Assembly: GCA_963837365.1 (NCBI GenBank)
Contig: CAWIMW010000005.1
Location: 1-64,000, forward strand
Length of the DNA: 64,000 nucleotides
Origin: CAWBXL01 sp963837365
GTDB taxonomy: Bacteria; Acidobacteriota; Terriglobia; Terriglobales; Acidobacteriaceae
Direction: 5' to 3'
Of the stretch, positions 27,414 through 35,804 are shown piece after piece. Positions within the stretch are counted from its first letter, which is position 1, and every line of letters begins with the position of its first letter. The notes beneath the pieces were generated by a model. It made no database searches. It was not told where the DNA came from and was given only the letters and a program-made list of their open reading frames with translations. A program made the translations under genes and the position numbers.

Positions 27414-27581
27414 TTACTTGCGGTGTTTACGCCATACGGCGCTGACGAGTCCGACAGCTCCGACGCATGCTAATGTAAGCGTCGTGGGCTCTGGGACACG
27501 ATAGTGCCGCCGGTGTGCGGCAGCTGCCGGCAAACAAAGCACCAGCAAACCGGCCGCGAGCGCTAGTAAACGTACACGCAT
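27414..27581 (-). CDS. minimal PEP-CTERM protein (55 aa)
   Basis: A 55-residue frame with GGAGAG before its ATG. Residues 1-22 are a signal peptide (RLLALAAGLLVLCLPAAAA), 23-28 are HRRHYR, and the rest is a PEP-CTERM sorting signal: VPEPTTLTLACVGAVGLVSA then WRKHRK. The domain normally directs exosortase-dependent anchoring, but here almost no mature protein lies between export and sorting signals. It may be a decayed gene, a tiny surface peptide, or a by-product of deletion. No exosortase is in the window. Confidence 0.75.
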   Translation of the reverse strand: MRVRLLALAAGLLVLCLPAAAAHRRHYRVPEPTTLTLACVGAVGLVSAVWRKHRK

Positions 27582-27691
27582 AGGCTCTCCATTTACTTAA
27601 AGTTCGTGCCGCTGGTTGACGTACACGATAGCGGAATTTTATCAAGTTTCCTCTTGCTGCCAACACAATAAATGCGCAAATTGTAAAACTT

Positions 27692-27730
27692 TTGTCGCAT
27701 GCGAACAAAAATGCACAACAAATGCGACAA
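27692..27730. promoter_or_regulatory. inverted repeat between PEP-CTERM gene and hemE
   Basis: Perfect 9-bp arms TTGTCGCAT (27692-27700) and ATGCGACAA (27722-27730), 21 nt apart, lie in the 249-bp region between divergent genes. They may be an operator for either gene. The regulator is unknown. Confidence 0.4.
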
Positions 27731-27830
27731 GTCGGATCTTACGGATCGGGATTCCCATTTTGGGACGTTTCTATTTGGGAAAATCGGACTGCGTGGGATC
27801 GTCCCGGCAAAATGTTACAGTTGAAAACTT

Positions 27831-28867
27831 ATGGCTGCTCCTGACTCGCGTTTTGTACGGGCCTGTAAATGTCTGCCGGTGGACCGCACCCCGATCTGGC
27901 TGATGCGCCAGGCGGGACGGTATATGGCGGAGTACCGCGCAGTGCGCAAGCAGTATTCACTGATTGAAATTTGTAAGAAGCCGGAGATTGCGGCGGAGGT
28001 GACGATTACCGCGGCGGAAATTTTGGGCGTGGATGCGGCGATTATTTTTGCGGATTTGCTGCTGCCGCTCGAAGTGATGGGGCTGCCGTTTCATTTTTCC
28101 GCGGGCGAGGGGCCGGTGGTGGAAAAGCCCGTGCGCGATGCGGCGGCGGTTTCGGCTCTTGCGGGTGGATCGCGCGGCGGATTTGGGTTATGTATCCGAG
28201 GCGGTGCGGTTGGTGTGCAAGCATTTCGGATCGAAGCTGCCGATGATTGGGTTCTGCGGGGCTCCGTTTACTTTGGCCAGTTACATGATCGAGGGCGGCG
28301 GGTCGCGGAATTATATTCATGCCAAGAAGATGATGTATTCGTCTCCGGCGGCCTGGGATGAGTTGCTGGGCAAGCTGGTGGCGCGTGACTTCTGAGTATG
28401 CGGCGGAGCAGGTGCGGGCCGGGGCGGACGTCATACAGATTTTTGATAGCTGGGTTGGGTGTTTGAGTGTGGAGGATTATCGGGAGTACGTGCTGCCTCG
28501 GACGACCGAGTTGGTGAAGGCAGTACAGAAGTCTGGCGTGCCGGTGATTTACTTTGGCGTGGATACGGCTTCGCTGCTGCCTTCCATGAAAGAAACCGGG
28601 GCTGAAGTGATTGGGATTGATTGGCGCACGCCGCTCGATCTCGGCTGGCAGAGTTTGGGAATGAAGGGCGCGGTGCAGGGGAATCTGGATCCGGTGTTGC
28701 TGTTTGCGGAGTGGGAGAAGGTGAAGGCCGGGGCAGCGAATGTGCTGGCTCGGGCTGGCGGGAGGCCGGGGCACATTTTTAATTTAGGGCATGGGATTTT
28801 GCCGGAGACTCCGGTGGAGAATGTGAAGGGGCTGGTGAGGTTTGTGCAGGATCATCCAAAGAGGTGA
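27831..28867 (+). CDS. hemE: uroporphyrinogen decarboxylase, two frameshifts
   Basis: Three frames in turn encode HemE, which removes four acetate carboxyls from uroporphyrinogen III. The first has RTPIWLMRQAGRYMAEYRAV (family signature 1) and the second continues from RVDRAADLGYVSEAVRLV through GFCGAPFTLASYMIEGG (signature 2). The third runs from VTSEYAAEQVRAGADVIQIF to the end FNLGHGILPETPVENV. The shifts lie at about 28159 (an extra T) and 28384 (an extra C). Joined length of about 345 residues is normal. For an essential gene, two indels point to sequence errors. Confidence 0.92.
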
Positions 28868-28879
28868 CAGGAAGTCAAA

Positions 28880-29932
28880 ATGTCAATCGTACGTTTTCTG
28901 GTTTGTGGATTCTTTCTCGCCGGTGGTTTAGGGTTGACGCAGACCTTAGCACCACAACAGTTGCCGGCTCCGTCGAAAGTGTTTAAGGATGAGAAGCAGT
29001 TCAACGCGGTTACATTCGGCCCCGGGAATACCTTCTCAATTCAGAAGACACCGCCGGACTTCGAGTTGGATTCCTTCGACTTCAGCCCTGATGGCAATTG
29101 GCTGTTCATGGGGTGGGCATCAGGACGGCTCGAAGTACGTGATATCGAGACAGAGAAAAGTATTTCTGAATTCAAGGCAACACGAGGGCCAGTTTTCGGT
29201 GCGATTTACAGTCCGGGTCTCAAACAGATTCTGGTGATGACTCAGCACGGGTTGGTCCGATTCCTGGACTTGTCCTCCGGTAAGGTAGTCCGGGAGATCC
29301 ATACAGACGTCGGAAAATACAAATACGATCTCCAAAAAGTGATCATCGCCCGTGACGGTAGTTGGCTTGCGTACGTCAACCAAGAAAATGGCAAAGTCCT
29401 TGATCTCAAGAGTCAACCAGCAAAGATACTTGCGGACCTGGGAGACGCGTACGACATAGCAACTACTCCGGACGAATCGCAGCTGTGGTTTGTCGATCGA
29501 GAAAAAATTGCCGCGGTTCATGTAGGAAGCTGGATACTGATTGATAGTGCTTCTCTTGCTGATAGCGTGAGTCCCACTAATACTCCGAGTTTAGCGGTGG
29601 TTTCTTCTGGAGAGAACTCGGTTGCATTTCTTCCCTCACAGACCGGTCTGTTGCGCTATGAACTCAACCCTTTAAAAGGAACAAAAATAATGCAAACTCC
29701 GGTCTATTGGGTTGCGGCTAGCATGTCTCACAATGAAGTGCTGGTCAGTTCGCAAGGTTCGCTCAGCTTATTTTCCGTCGCAGGTGTCGTAACCTGCCAG
29801 TGGATTCCACCTTCGTCCCAGGAACTCAAGATAAGCGCTAACGGTGAATGGCTCGGAAGCCTTAACTTCGGGAAAGTTGAACTGTGGACAATGAAAAGTT
29901 TAAAAAGCTCATGTACTACCAATGTACGCTAG
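28880..29932 (+). CDS. secreted WD40-like beta-propeller protein
   Basis: A 350-residue protein with a signal peptide (MSIVRFLVCGFFLAGGLGLT) and repeated blades such as FDFSPDGNWLFMGWASGRLE, VFGAIYSPGLKQILVM and LKISANGEWLGSLNFGKVEL, in the style of WD40/YVTN propellers. It starts 12 bp after hemE, but its AT-richer, less typical codon use and lack of a heme link suggest an insertion rather than an operon partner. Function is unknown. Confidence 0.65.
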   Translation: MSIVRFLVCGFFLAGGLGLTQTLAPQQLPAPSKVFKDEKQFNAVTFGPGNTFSIQKTPPDFELDSFDFSPDGNWLFMGWASGRLEVRDIETEKSISEFKATRGPVFGAIYSPGLKQILVMTQHGLVRFLDLSSGKVVREIHTDVGKYKYDLQKVIIARDGSWLAYVNQENGKVLDLKSQPAKILADLGDAYDIATTPDESQLWFVDREKIAAVHVGSWILIDSASLADSVSPTNTPSLAVVSSGENSVAFLPSQTGLLRYELNPLKGTKIMQTPVYWVAASMSHNEVLVSSQGSLSLFSVAGVVTCQWIPPSSQELKISANGEWLGSLNFGKVELWTMKSLKSSCTTNVR

Positions 29933-30032
29933 GGCTTACCACCGTCAGTTTTGGTAGTGGATTCCTTCCTCTCGTGACAATGATGTGATCAAAGGTATTT
30001 AATGTAGGAGTTACAACCGCTACAATCACTAC

Positions 30033-30473
30033 ATGAGTTCCCGTTCCATCGTCGTCAGCATGAGGCTTTCCCTAGAAAGCGGGAGGCGGCTCAAGCGTAT
30101 CGCCAACCGCCACGGGTGGACAGACAGCGATGCCAGCGCGCGGTTGGTGGAAGAAGGCCTGAGGCGGGCGGAGTTTGCGTTCATTGATTTCCGGGACTCG
30201 CCGGCGGGGCGGCAGGCTTATGTGCAGGGAAGCATGCCAGCGGTTTGGGAAGTCATGATGCTGGTGCTCAGCTATCGAGGTAGCCTGCCGGCTGTAGCGA
30301 AGCACCTCCGCTGGCCGGAATCCCGAGTACGAGCGGCGGCGAATTATGCGGAAGCATTCCCGGAAGAAATTGACACTGCTATTGCCGACAACGAAGCCGC
30401 CAGCTTTACAGACCTGAAGCGCATGCTTCCTCAGGCGGAAGAATTCACCGCCCGCAAGTCGCGACGCAACTGA
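30033..30473 (+). CDS. DUF433-type antitoxin
   Basis: A 146-residue protein. The N-terminal third is ribbon-helix-helix-like. The C-terminal part (AYVQGSMPAVWEVMMLVLSY then AKHLRWPESRVRAAANYAEAFPEEI) is the DUF433 winged-helix type that partners DUF5615 toxins. Its stop is 1 bp before the toxin ATG, the usual antitoxin-first order. A tract with TGTAG/CTACA elements at 30002-30034 overlaps the start and could serve autoregulation. Confidence 0.75.
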   Translation: MSSRSIVVSMRLSLESGRRLKRIANRHGWTDSDASARLVEEGLRRAEFAFIDFRDSPAGRQAYVQGSMPAVWEVMMLVLSYRGSLPAVAKHLRWPESRVRAAANYAEAFPEEIDTAIADNEAASFTDLKRMLPQAEEFTARKSRRN

Positions 30474-30474
30474 G

Positions 30475-30846
30475 ATGCTCAAGCTGCTGCTGGATGAGCA
30501 CATCTCGCCAGATGTGGCGGAGGGGTTGCGCCGCCGCTATCCGTCGCTTGTGGTGCATGGCATGAGCGAGTGAGAGCAGGGAGACTTTCTCGGCCAGCAT
30601 GATTCTTCTTGCCTGCTGGCAGCCGCGGTGCAAGGGCTAACGCTGGTTACCTATGATCTGCGGACGATTCCTCCTTTGTTGAAAATTTGGGGGGAAGAGG
30701 GGCGTCCCCATGGCGGCGTGATATTCGTGGATGGAAAAAACATTGCCCCAGCGGATGTTGGGGGTCTGGTTCGCGCTTTAAGTGATCTCTACAAGGTCAT
30801 GGGGAAATGGGACTGGACGGACCGGGTGTGCTTTTTGCGGCGGTGA
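30475..30846 (+). pseudogene. DUF5615 PIN-like toxin with in-frame TGA
   Basis: The frame MLKLLLDEHISPDVAEGLRR continues after a TGA at 30571-30573 to 30846, with LLAAAVQGLTLVTYDLRTIP and GGVIFVDGKNI. The family is DUF5615, PIN-like toxins with an LLDEHxS start. The stop falls where family members usually have Trp (SE-W-EQGD), so a TGG to TGA change explains it. Either the toxin has been inactivated while its antitoxin remains, or it is a base error. No frame change is needed. Confidence 0.8.
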
Positions 30847-30937
30847 GTTGGGTTCTGCTGCTGTTCTTCAGGTGAGTTGGTTAGTGGTCATCGGGAGAAG
30901 CTCCATATAGACTTAGGGCAGCGTGGTTGAATTGAAT

Positions 30938-31254
30938 ATGCGCGGCCATTGGGCAACGGCGGTTCTTGCCTTATTTCTGTTGCCAATAATGACGGCGTGT
31001 CTACACCGGACAGACAGGGTGGCCTCAATCCGGGGCATCCGGACAAGGTGCTATTTGAAAGAGGCATGTCGGCAGTGCGCGAAAGAAAATTTGATGTCGC
31101 TCACCTCACCTTTCAAACCCTCATCAACACGTATCCGGATTCGAAATACATTCATCGTGCCGAAAGAGTGATGAGGAACCCACAAGTTGGCGGTTGCAGC
31201 CAAGTTTGGTCTAATCCTCCGTGTGTTGATTATTCCCACGGAGTCCGGCGCTAG
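30938..31254 (+). pseudogene. BamD-like lipoprotein N-terminal fragment
   Basis: ATG 30938 begins a lipoprotein signal (HWATAVLALFLLPIMTAC) in one frame. From about 31015 another frame carries HPDKVLFERGMSAVRERKFD and HLTFQTLINTYPDSKYIHRA, the first TPR of BamD-like outer-membrane lipoproteins. After about 50 residues similarity stops and the frame ends at 31254. It is both shifted and truncated (BamD is about 240 residues). A full copy elsewhere is presumed. Confidence 0.65.
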
Positions 31255-31272
31255 GTCTTAATAACAATTAGA

Positions 31273-32193
31273 TTGGAATTTGTGAACAGCACATCAAAGT
31301 CCACAGCTGTCCTCCTCCTCGCCCACGGCAGCCCCGACTCCGTGGATGAGATCCCCGAATTTCTGCGCCAGATCACGCGCGGGCGTCCCATTCCTCCGCA
31401 GGTGATTGAGGAAGTGCAGCATCGCTATGGGTTGATTGGGCAGTCTCCGCTGACGCGGTTGACTTTGCGGCAGGGGGAGTTGCTGGCTCGCGAATTGGAG
31501 ATGCCGGTTTATGTCGGGATGCGCAATTGGAAGCCTTATATGGCGGATGCGGTTCAGGCCATGAAGGACGCCGGGGTAAAACATGCCGTGGTGATTTGTC
31601 TGGCTCCGCAGAATTCGCGGACCAGCGTGGGGCTTTATCGGGCGGCTTTGACGGCGGGCGGGGAGCTTCCTTTTACGTTTGATTTTGTGGAGGAGTGGCA
31701 TGATCATCCTCGGTTGATCGAAGCGTTTGCGGAGAAGTTTCGCGCGGGATGGGAGCGGGCTTGTCGCGAGGCTGGAGTGAAAGTTCCTGTCATCTTTACC
31801 GCCCACAGCGTCCCCCAGAGGACGATTGAAGACGGTGATCCTTATGAAGCGCAGGCTAAGGAGACCGCCGCGCTGGTGGCTCAGGCAGTCGGGTTGAATG
31901 AATACAACTTTGCGTTTCAGAGCCAGGGGATGTCGGGCGGGGCGTGGATTGGGCCGACGGTCGAGGACACGATTTCTGGATTGAAGAGCCGCGGGGCTTC
32001 TGGAGTGTTTATCCAGCCGATTGGGTTTCTTTGTGATCATGTCGAGATTCTTTATGACATTGACATTGGGTTTAAGGAATTTGCGGAGAAGCAAGACATG
32101 CGGCTTTGGCGGGCGGAGTCGTTGAATGATTCCCCGCTGCTGGCGAAGTCGCTGGCGGAGATTGTGCGCGGGCGGCTGGCAGCGCGGAGGTGA
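31273..32193 (+). CDS. hemH: ferrochelatase
   Basis: An approximately 305-residue enzyme inserting iron into a porphyrin. Blocks: VLLLAHGSPDSVDEIPEFLR at the start, YVGMRNWKPYMADAVQAM, the catalytic His in VIFTAHSVPQRTIEDGDPY, FQSQGMSGGAWIGPTVED, and the Glu-containing GFLCDHVEILYDIDI. The frame is intact. The start is uncertain (TTG 31273 or GTG 31282; no strong binding site). Whether it acts on protoporphyrin or coproporphyrin cannot be told here. hemG follows after 111 bp. Confidence 0.93.
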   Translation: MEFVNSTSKSTAVLLLAHGSPDSVDEIPEFLRQITRGRPIPPQVIEEVQHRYGLIGQSPLTRLTLRQGELLARELEMPVYVGMRNWKPYMADAVQAMKDAGVKHAVVICLAPQNSRTSVGLYRAALTAGGELPFTFDFVEEWHDHPRLIEAFAEKFRAGWERACREAGVKVPVIFTAHSVPQRTIEDGDPYEAQAKETAALVAQAVGLNEYNFAFQSQGMSGGAWIGPTVEDTISGLKSRGASGVFIQPIGFLCDHVEILYDIDIGFKEFAEKQDMRLWRAESLNDSPLLAKSLAEIVRGRLAARR

Positions 32194-32202
32194 GTACCTC
32201 AG

Positions 32203-32272
32203 CGGCTAAAGCCGGTCGAATGATGAGTCCTCAATCGCAGGGCTGGGAAGCCCTGCGCCACCCAAAATCTGT
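32203..32272. repeat. GCTAAAGCCG / GCTGCGCCACCC dispersed repeat, copy B
   Basis: CGGCTAAAGCCGGTCGA, later GGGAAGCCCTGCGCCACCC. The blocks match copy A at 1024-1100 in order and spacing style. It lies between hemH and hemG. Confidence 0.5.
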
Positions 32273-32304
32273 CGTATCCTAGTCAGTTACTAAAATCTTT
32301 GTCC

Positions 32305-33701
32305 ATGAAACGCATTGCCATCATCGGTGGCGGGGTTGCCGGGTTGTCGGCTGCTTATACCTTGGAGCAGCGGCGGCGTGCTGGCGCTGACATTGAGTAC
32401 ACCTTGTTTGAGTCGTCTTCGCGATTGGGCGGAGTGGTTCTCACCGACAAGTGGATGGATGCCTGATCGAAGCCGGGCCTGATTCTTTTCTTACCGAGAA
32501 ACCCTGGGCGGCTGATCTTTGCAAGCAGATCGGGCTGGGCGATCAGCTGATTGGGTCGAATGATTCCGAGCGCAAAACTTACATCCTGAAAAAAGGCCGC
32601 TTGATCGTCATGCCCGATGGGCTGATGTTCATGGTGCCTACGCGGATTTTGCCGACTGTCATGTCTCCGCTGTTCTCGACTGCCACCAAATTGCGCATGG
32701 CGCGGGAGTGGTTTCATCCGGCAGGTCAGGTGAACGGCGATGAGAGTGTGGCTTCGTTTGTAGAGCGGCATTATGGGCCTGAAGTCGTGGACTATCTTGC
32801 AGACCCGTTGCTGACCGGAGTGTATGGCGGAGAGGCTGCGCAGCTCGGCGTGCGCGCGGTGCTGCCCCGGTTTGCTGACATGGAAGCCAAGCATGGGAGC
32901 CTGGGACGCGCCATGATTGCTGCGCGAAAGAAGATTCCTGCTGGGGCCCCGGCGCGGGCATTGTTTACTTCCGTCAAACATGGAATGCAGCAGATGACCG
33001 ATGCGCTGGTGGCGGAGTTGAACCCTGCATCTCTGTCGCTGAGTACGGAGGTCTTGGGAATTCAGGCTCAGGATTCTGGTTGGATTGTTTCCGCGGGATA
33101 TAAGACTGATCACTATGATGCGGTCATTTTGGCGCTGCCTGCTTATGTTGCGGGAAGGTTGATGGGCGGGGTGAGTGAGCTACTGGCGTCGGAGTTGAAC
33201 AGCATTCCTTACAGCTCGTCCGTCACGGTGGCGCTCGGGTACGGGGCGGAGGTGCGGTCGGCGTTGCCGCCCGGATTCGGTTTCTTAGTGCCTCGGCGTG
33301 AGGGCAAGCGCATGATGGCGGCCACGTTTGTGCACAACAAATTTCCCCATCGCGTGCCGGATGACAAGGCTTTGTTGCGATGTTCTTTGGGCGGAGCGCG
33401 GGATGAGGCTGTGCTCTCTCTGGCGGACGACGAAATCCTGCGGATTGTTCGCAGCGAGCTTCAGGCGATTCTCGGGCTGACGGCGGAGCCGCTATTCGCA
33501 CGGGTCTATAAGTGGAAAGCTTCCATGGCGCAGTACACCGTGGGGCATTTGGAGCGGGTGAAGCGGATTGAGCAGTTGCTTCCACCGGGGATTTTTTTGG
33601 CCGGGAATGGGTATCAGGGGATTGGCGTGCCCGATTGTGTGCGGATGGGGCGCGAGGCGGCAGAGCGGGGTGTGGGTGCGGGAGAAGTTGGAGTTCTGTA
33701 A
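32305..33701 (+). CDS. hemG: protoporphyrinogen oxidase (HemY/HemG type), frameshifted
   Basis: FAD-dependent oxidase of late heme synthesis. ATG 32305 starts the dinucleotide-binding motif KRIAIIGGGVAGLSAAYTLE, and the frame stops at 32461. The -1 frame continues VDGCLIEAGPDSFLTEKPWA through to LAGNGYQGIGVPDCVRMGRE (FAD end). One missing G at about 32450 (GACAAG/GTGGAT) accounts for the break. Joined length is about 465 residues, normal. This is probably a sequence error. Confidence 0.9.
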
Positions 33702-33704
33702 CGA

Positions 33705-34121
33705 CTAGTCAGCAGCGCTCGCCAGGAAGACGAAGCGATCACTGACCAGGAAATTTGCCATTGAACAGATGGCAATGGCCAGGACGTTGGCGGTGAGATA
33801 GTTCAAGCCGAACGTCCCCACCCCAAGCCTCATCAAGGCGAGGTTGCCCAGGATGGAGAGCGCTCCGGTGGTCAGATTGAATTTGAGGAAACGCGTCGCG
33901 ACGTGCTGTGTGCATCGGTCCACCCAGGTGAATCTTTCATGCCACACGAAGTTGTGAATCACTGCTGCTTCGACGGCCAGCGCGGTGGCAATCAGATAAT
34001 TCATTTGCAGGATGCTCTTGAATAACCCAAGAAATAGCAGTTGAACTACAATTCCGATTCCTCCTACCACATTGAATTTCAGCCAGCGGACCAGGGTGGT
34101 TCGCCATTCGCTGGTGGTCAT
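33705..34121 (-). CDS. GtrA-family membrane protein
   Basis: A 138-residue protein with four membrane helices and the GtrA-type pattern: LKFNVVGGIGIVVQLLFLGL, HNFVWHERFTW after helix 2, and NFLVSDRFVF at the end. The family flips or presents lipid-linked sugars, or acts with polysaccharide enzymes. Its ATG overlaps the stop of the CDP-alcohol phosphotransferase gene by 4 bp (ATGA), so the two are translationally coupled. Confidence 0.88.
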   Translation of the reverse strand: MTTSEWRTTLVRWLKFNVVGGIGIVVQLLFLGLFKSILQMNYLIATALAVEAAVIHNFVWHERFTWVDRCTQHVATRFLKFNLTTGALSILGNLALMRLGVGTFGLNYLTANVLAIAICSMANFLVSDRFVFLASAAD

Positions 34122-34842
34122 CGAATTTTCTCCTCCTGATACAAGCGGCAGGTGTTGCGCGCGGTGAAGAACAGCAGCATGACGGCCATGCCGATCAGCC
34201 CGACTACTCCGCCGATGTCGAAAAGGCGGTAGTGTGCCTTGAGCACGGTGGGCCAGCGGAACAGGGCCAGATTGCCGATGGCTAGAAGCACTCGCAGTTC
34301 CGTCGGGCCGAAACTCCAGAACGAGAGACGAAATTCACCCAGCGTATAGGTGGCTAGATAGGTTTGCGTGGACAACATCAGGAAGCCGATTAGGAGTCCG
34401 ATGGCGATATAAGGATGCATGTATCCCGAGAGGGCCAGGCCCCCATGAGCGCCAGCGCGCCAAAGGCGTCCACCATGTGGTCAACGTAAAAGCCGTAGCG
34501 CGGGCGCTGTTGCTGGCGGACTCGGGCGAGCGTGCCGTCGAGGCTGTCGCCTAGCCAGTTGAGGGCAAGGAACACGATTACAGCCAGAAGCCAGTTTCGG
34601 TTTTGGCTGGCGAGAGCGTAGCTGACTCCTGCCATGATTTGGGCGGAGAGCCCTAGCGCTGTCAGGTGGTCGGAGTTGATCCAGGTTGGGGTGCGTTCGG
34701 CCAGCCAGATCAGGGTCCGCTTTTCGGCGCAGGCCAGGAGGCTTTGCTGGATGCGGTTGGCTTGCCGGAACCTTGCCCGCTTAACCTCGTTCAGGGCTTT
34801 GGGTTTGGCCTGCTCGCAGAAGTCGATCATGGGACTTGCCAT
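34118..34842 (-). CDS. CDP-alcohol phosphatidyltransferase-like protein, frameshifted
   Basis: The first frame (34842-34390) carries the family motif DSLDGTLARVRQQQRPRYGF then YVDHMVDA (D-x2-DG-x2-AR-x8-G-x3-D-x3-D). The second (34420-34118) supplies the C-terminal helices (HPYIAIGLLIGFLMLSTQTY onward). They join at a run of five C's (34440-34444, plus strand) where six are expected, a classic homopolymer error. The joined enzyme would be about 240 residues with six helices. It makes a phospholipid or polyol-phosphate link; the alcohol substrate is unknown. Confidence 0.8.
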
Positions 34843-35045
34843 AGCGCCTCCTCGTGGATAGCACTATGGCGGATGGCGGGGTTGGTGCCAATGCACTGCG
34901 GGTCATTCGAGGGACATTTTGTAAGTTATTGATGGGTTGGGGGATGGTGAGACGGATCATCCAGCGTTTTCGTTTTGCGTTGGTCTGAACTTTCAGTTTA
35001 CGGCGTTGAAACTCGAATTGGTGACATCAACCCCAAGTACCAGTC

Positions 35046-35080
35046 GTCAATGAGTGATATGGGTATTTTTCGCCAACTGA
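35046..35080 (+). repeat. direct repeat GTCAATGAG..TCAATTGA type, copy 1
   Basis: GTCAATGAGTGATATGGGTA followed by TTTTTCGCCAACTGA. It matches 35518-35552 at roughly 28 of 35 positions by eye. Confidence 0.5.
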
Positions 35081-35244
35081 TGCCAGTTAGAATGCTACCT
35101 CTCTGAACTCAATCCGGGCAACCGCCGGGTTGTCCCGGCCCGTTAGGCGGAGGGGCTGGTGGCGGGCATCGCGTGGATGTACAGAAAACAGAGACGGGGG
35201 CCGGCCCACCTTTGCTTTTTGATTTTTGTCGCCATCATACTAAA

Positions 35245-35420
35245 TGAGGCTGCCCCATCCCTCTGCGTCAGAGGGTGGGTGTCTGTGCTGCCGACACCGT
35301 CAGCTGTGCCGCATTGACTTGCAGAATCTTGGAAAATAATTGAGAAAGTCAAAATCTAAGAGGTTGAGAATTGTGGTCTCCCACCCTTTCCAAAACCGGG
35401 AAAGGGATGGGGCAGCCTCA
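35245..35420. repeat. inverted pair of GAGGCTGCCCCATCCCT hairpin elements
   Basis: Outer arms TGAGGCTGCCCCATCCCT (35245-35262) and its exact complement (35403-35420) frame about 140 bp. Each side is itself a hairpin: CCCTCTGCGTCAGAGGG on the left and CCCTTTCCAAAACCGGGAAAGGG on the right, next to a GGGTGGG/CCCACCC block. The layout is that of a bacterial interspersed mosaic element built from two REP-like units. Confidence 0.7.
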
Positions 35421-35514
35421 GTTGGAGTAGGGGGGAGGAAACCCAAAACACAAACGGTGGGCCAGCTCCCTAGATAAGTTATCCCCTGCCCGAGTACGCC
35501 CGATGTCTGTGCGC

Positions 35515-35556
35515 CTTGTCAATGAGCGATATGGGGATTTATCAGCAATTGACAAG
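35515..35556. repeat. 42-nt palindromic copy 2 of the direct repeat
   Basis: CTTGTCAAT (35515-35523) and ATTGACAAG (35548-35556) are perfect 9-bp inverted arms around the second copy of the 35-bp repeat. The ends are conserved less well in copy 1. Confidence 0.55.
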
Positions 35557-35804
35557 CCCCATTCCAATTCCGTCGTATCTTCGCTCGCACGAATTACTGT
35601 AGAAGGCATAATAGATGTAGCTGATTACGCATTCACGTTCCACTCCCTAGCATGTTTTGTGATCTGGATCATTCTTTGCCCTCTTCGTTCTGTTTTCGTA
35701 AAACAATGCAAATTATTGTGAAAATGTTAGGAATGAGGACTATAAGTCGGGATCACTGACAGGCGTGCTATGCGCTTCCAGACAAAGGCTAAGAATATAA
35801 TATT

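Larger units (their letters stand above)
34843..35804. other. 960-bp repeat-rich intergenic region, no gene
   Basis: No frame here resembles a protein. It holds two diverged copies of a 35-bp sequence (35046 and 35518), a 42-nt palindrome (35515-35556) and a pair of inverted hairpin repeats (35245-35420), described separately. Base composition becomes AT-rich toward the Cys-rich gene at 35805. Confidence 0.6.
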
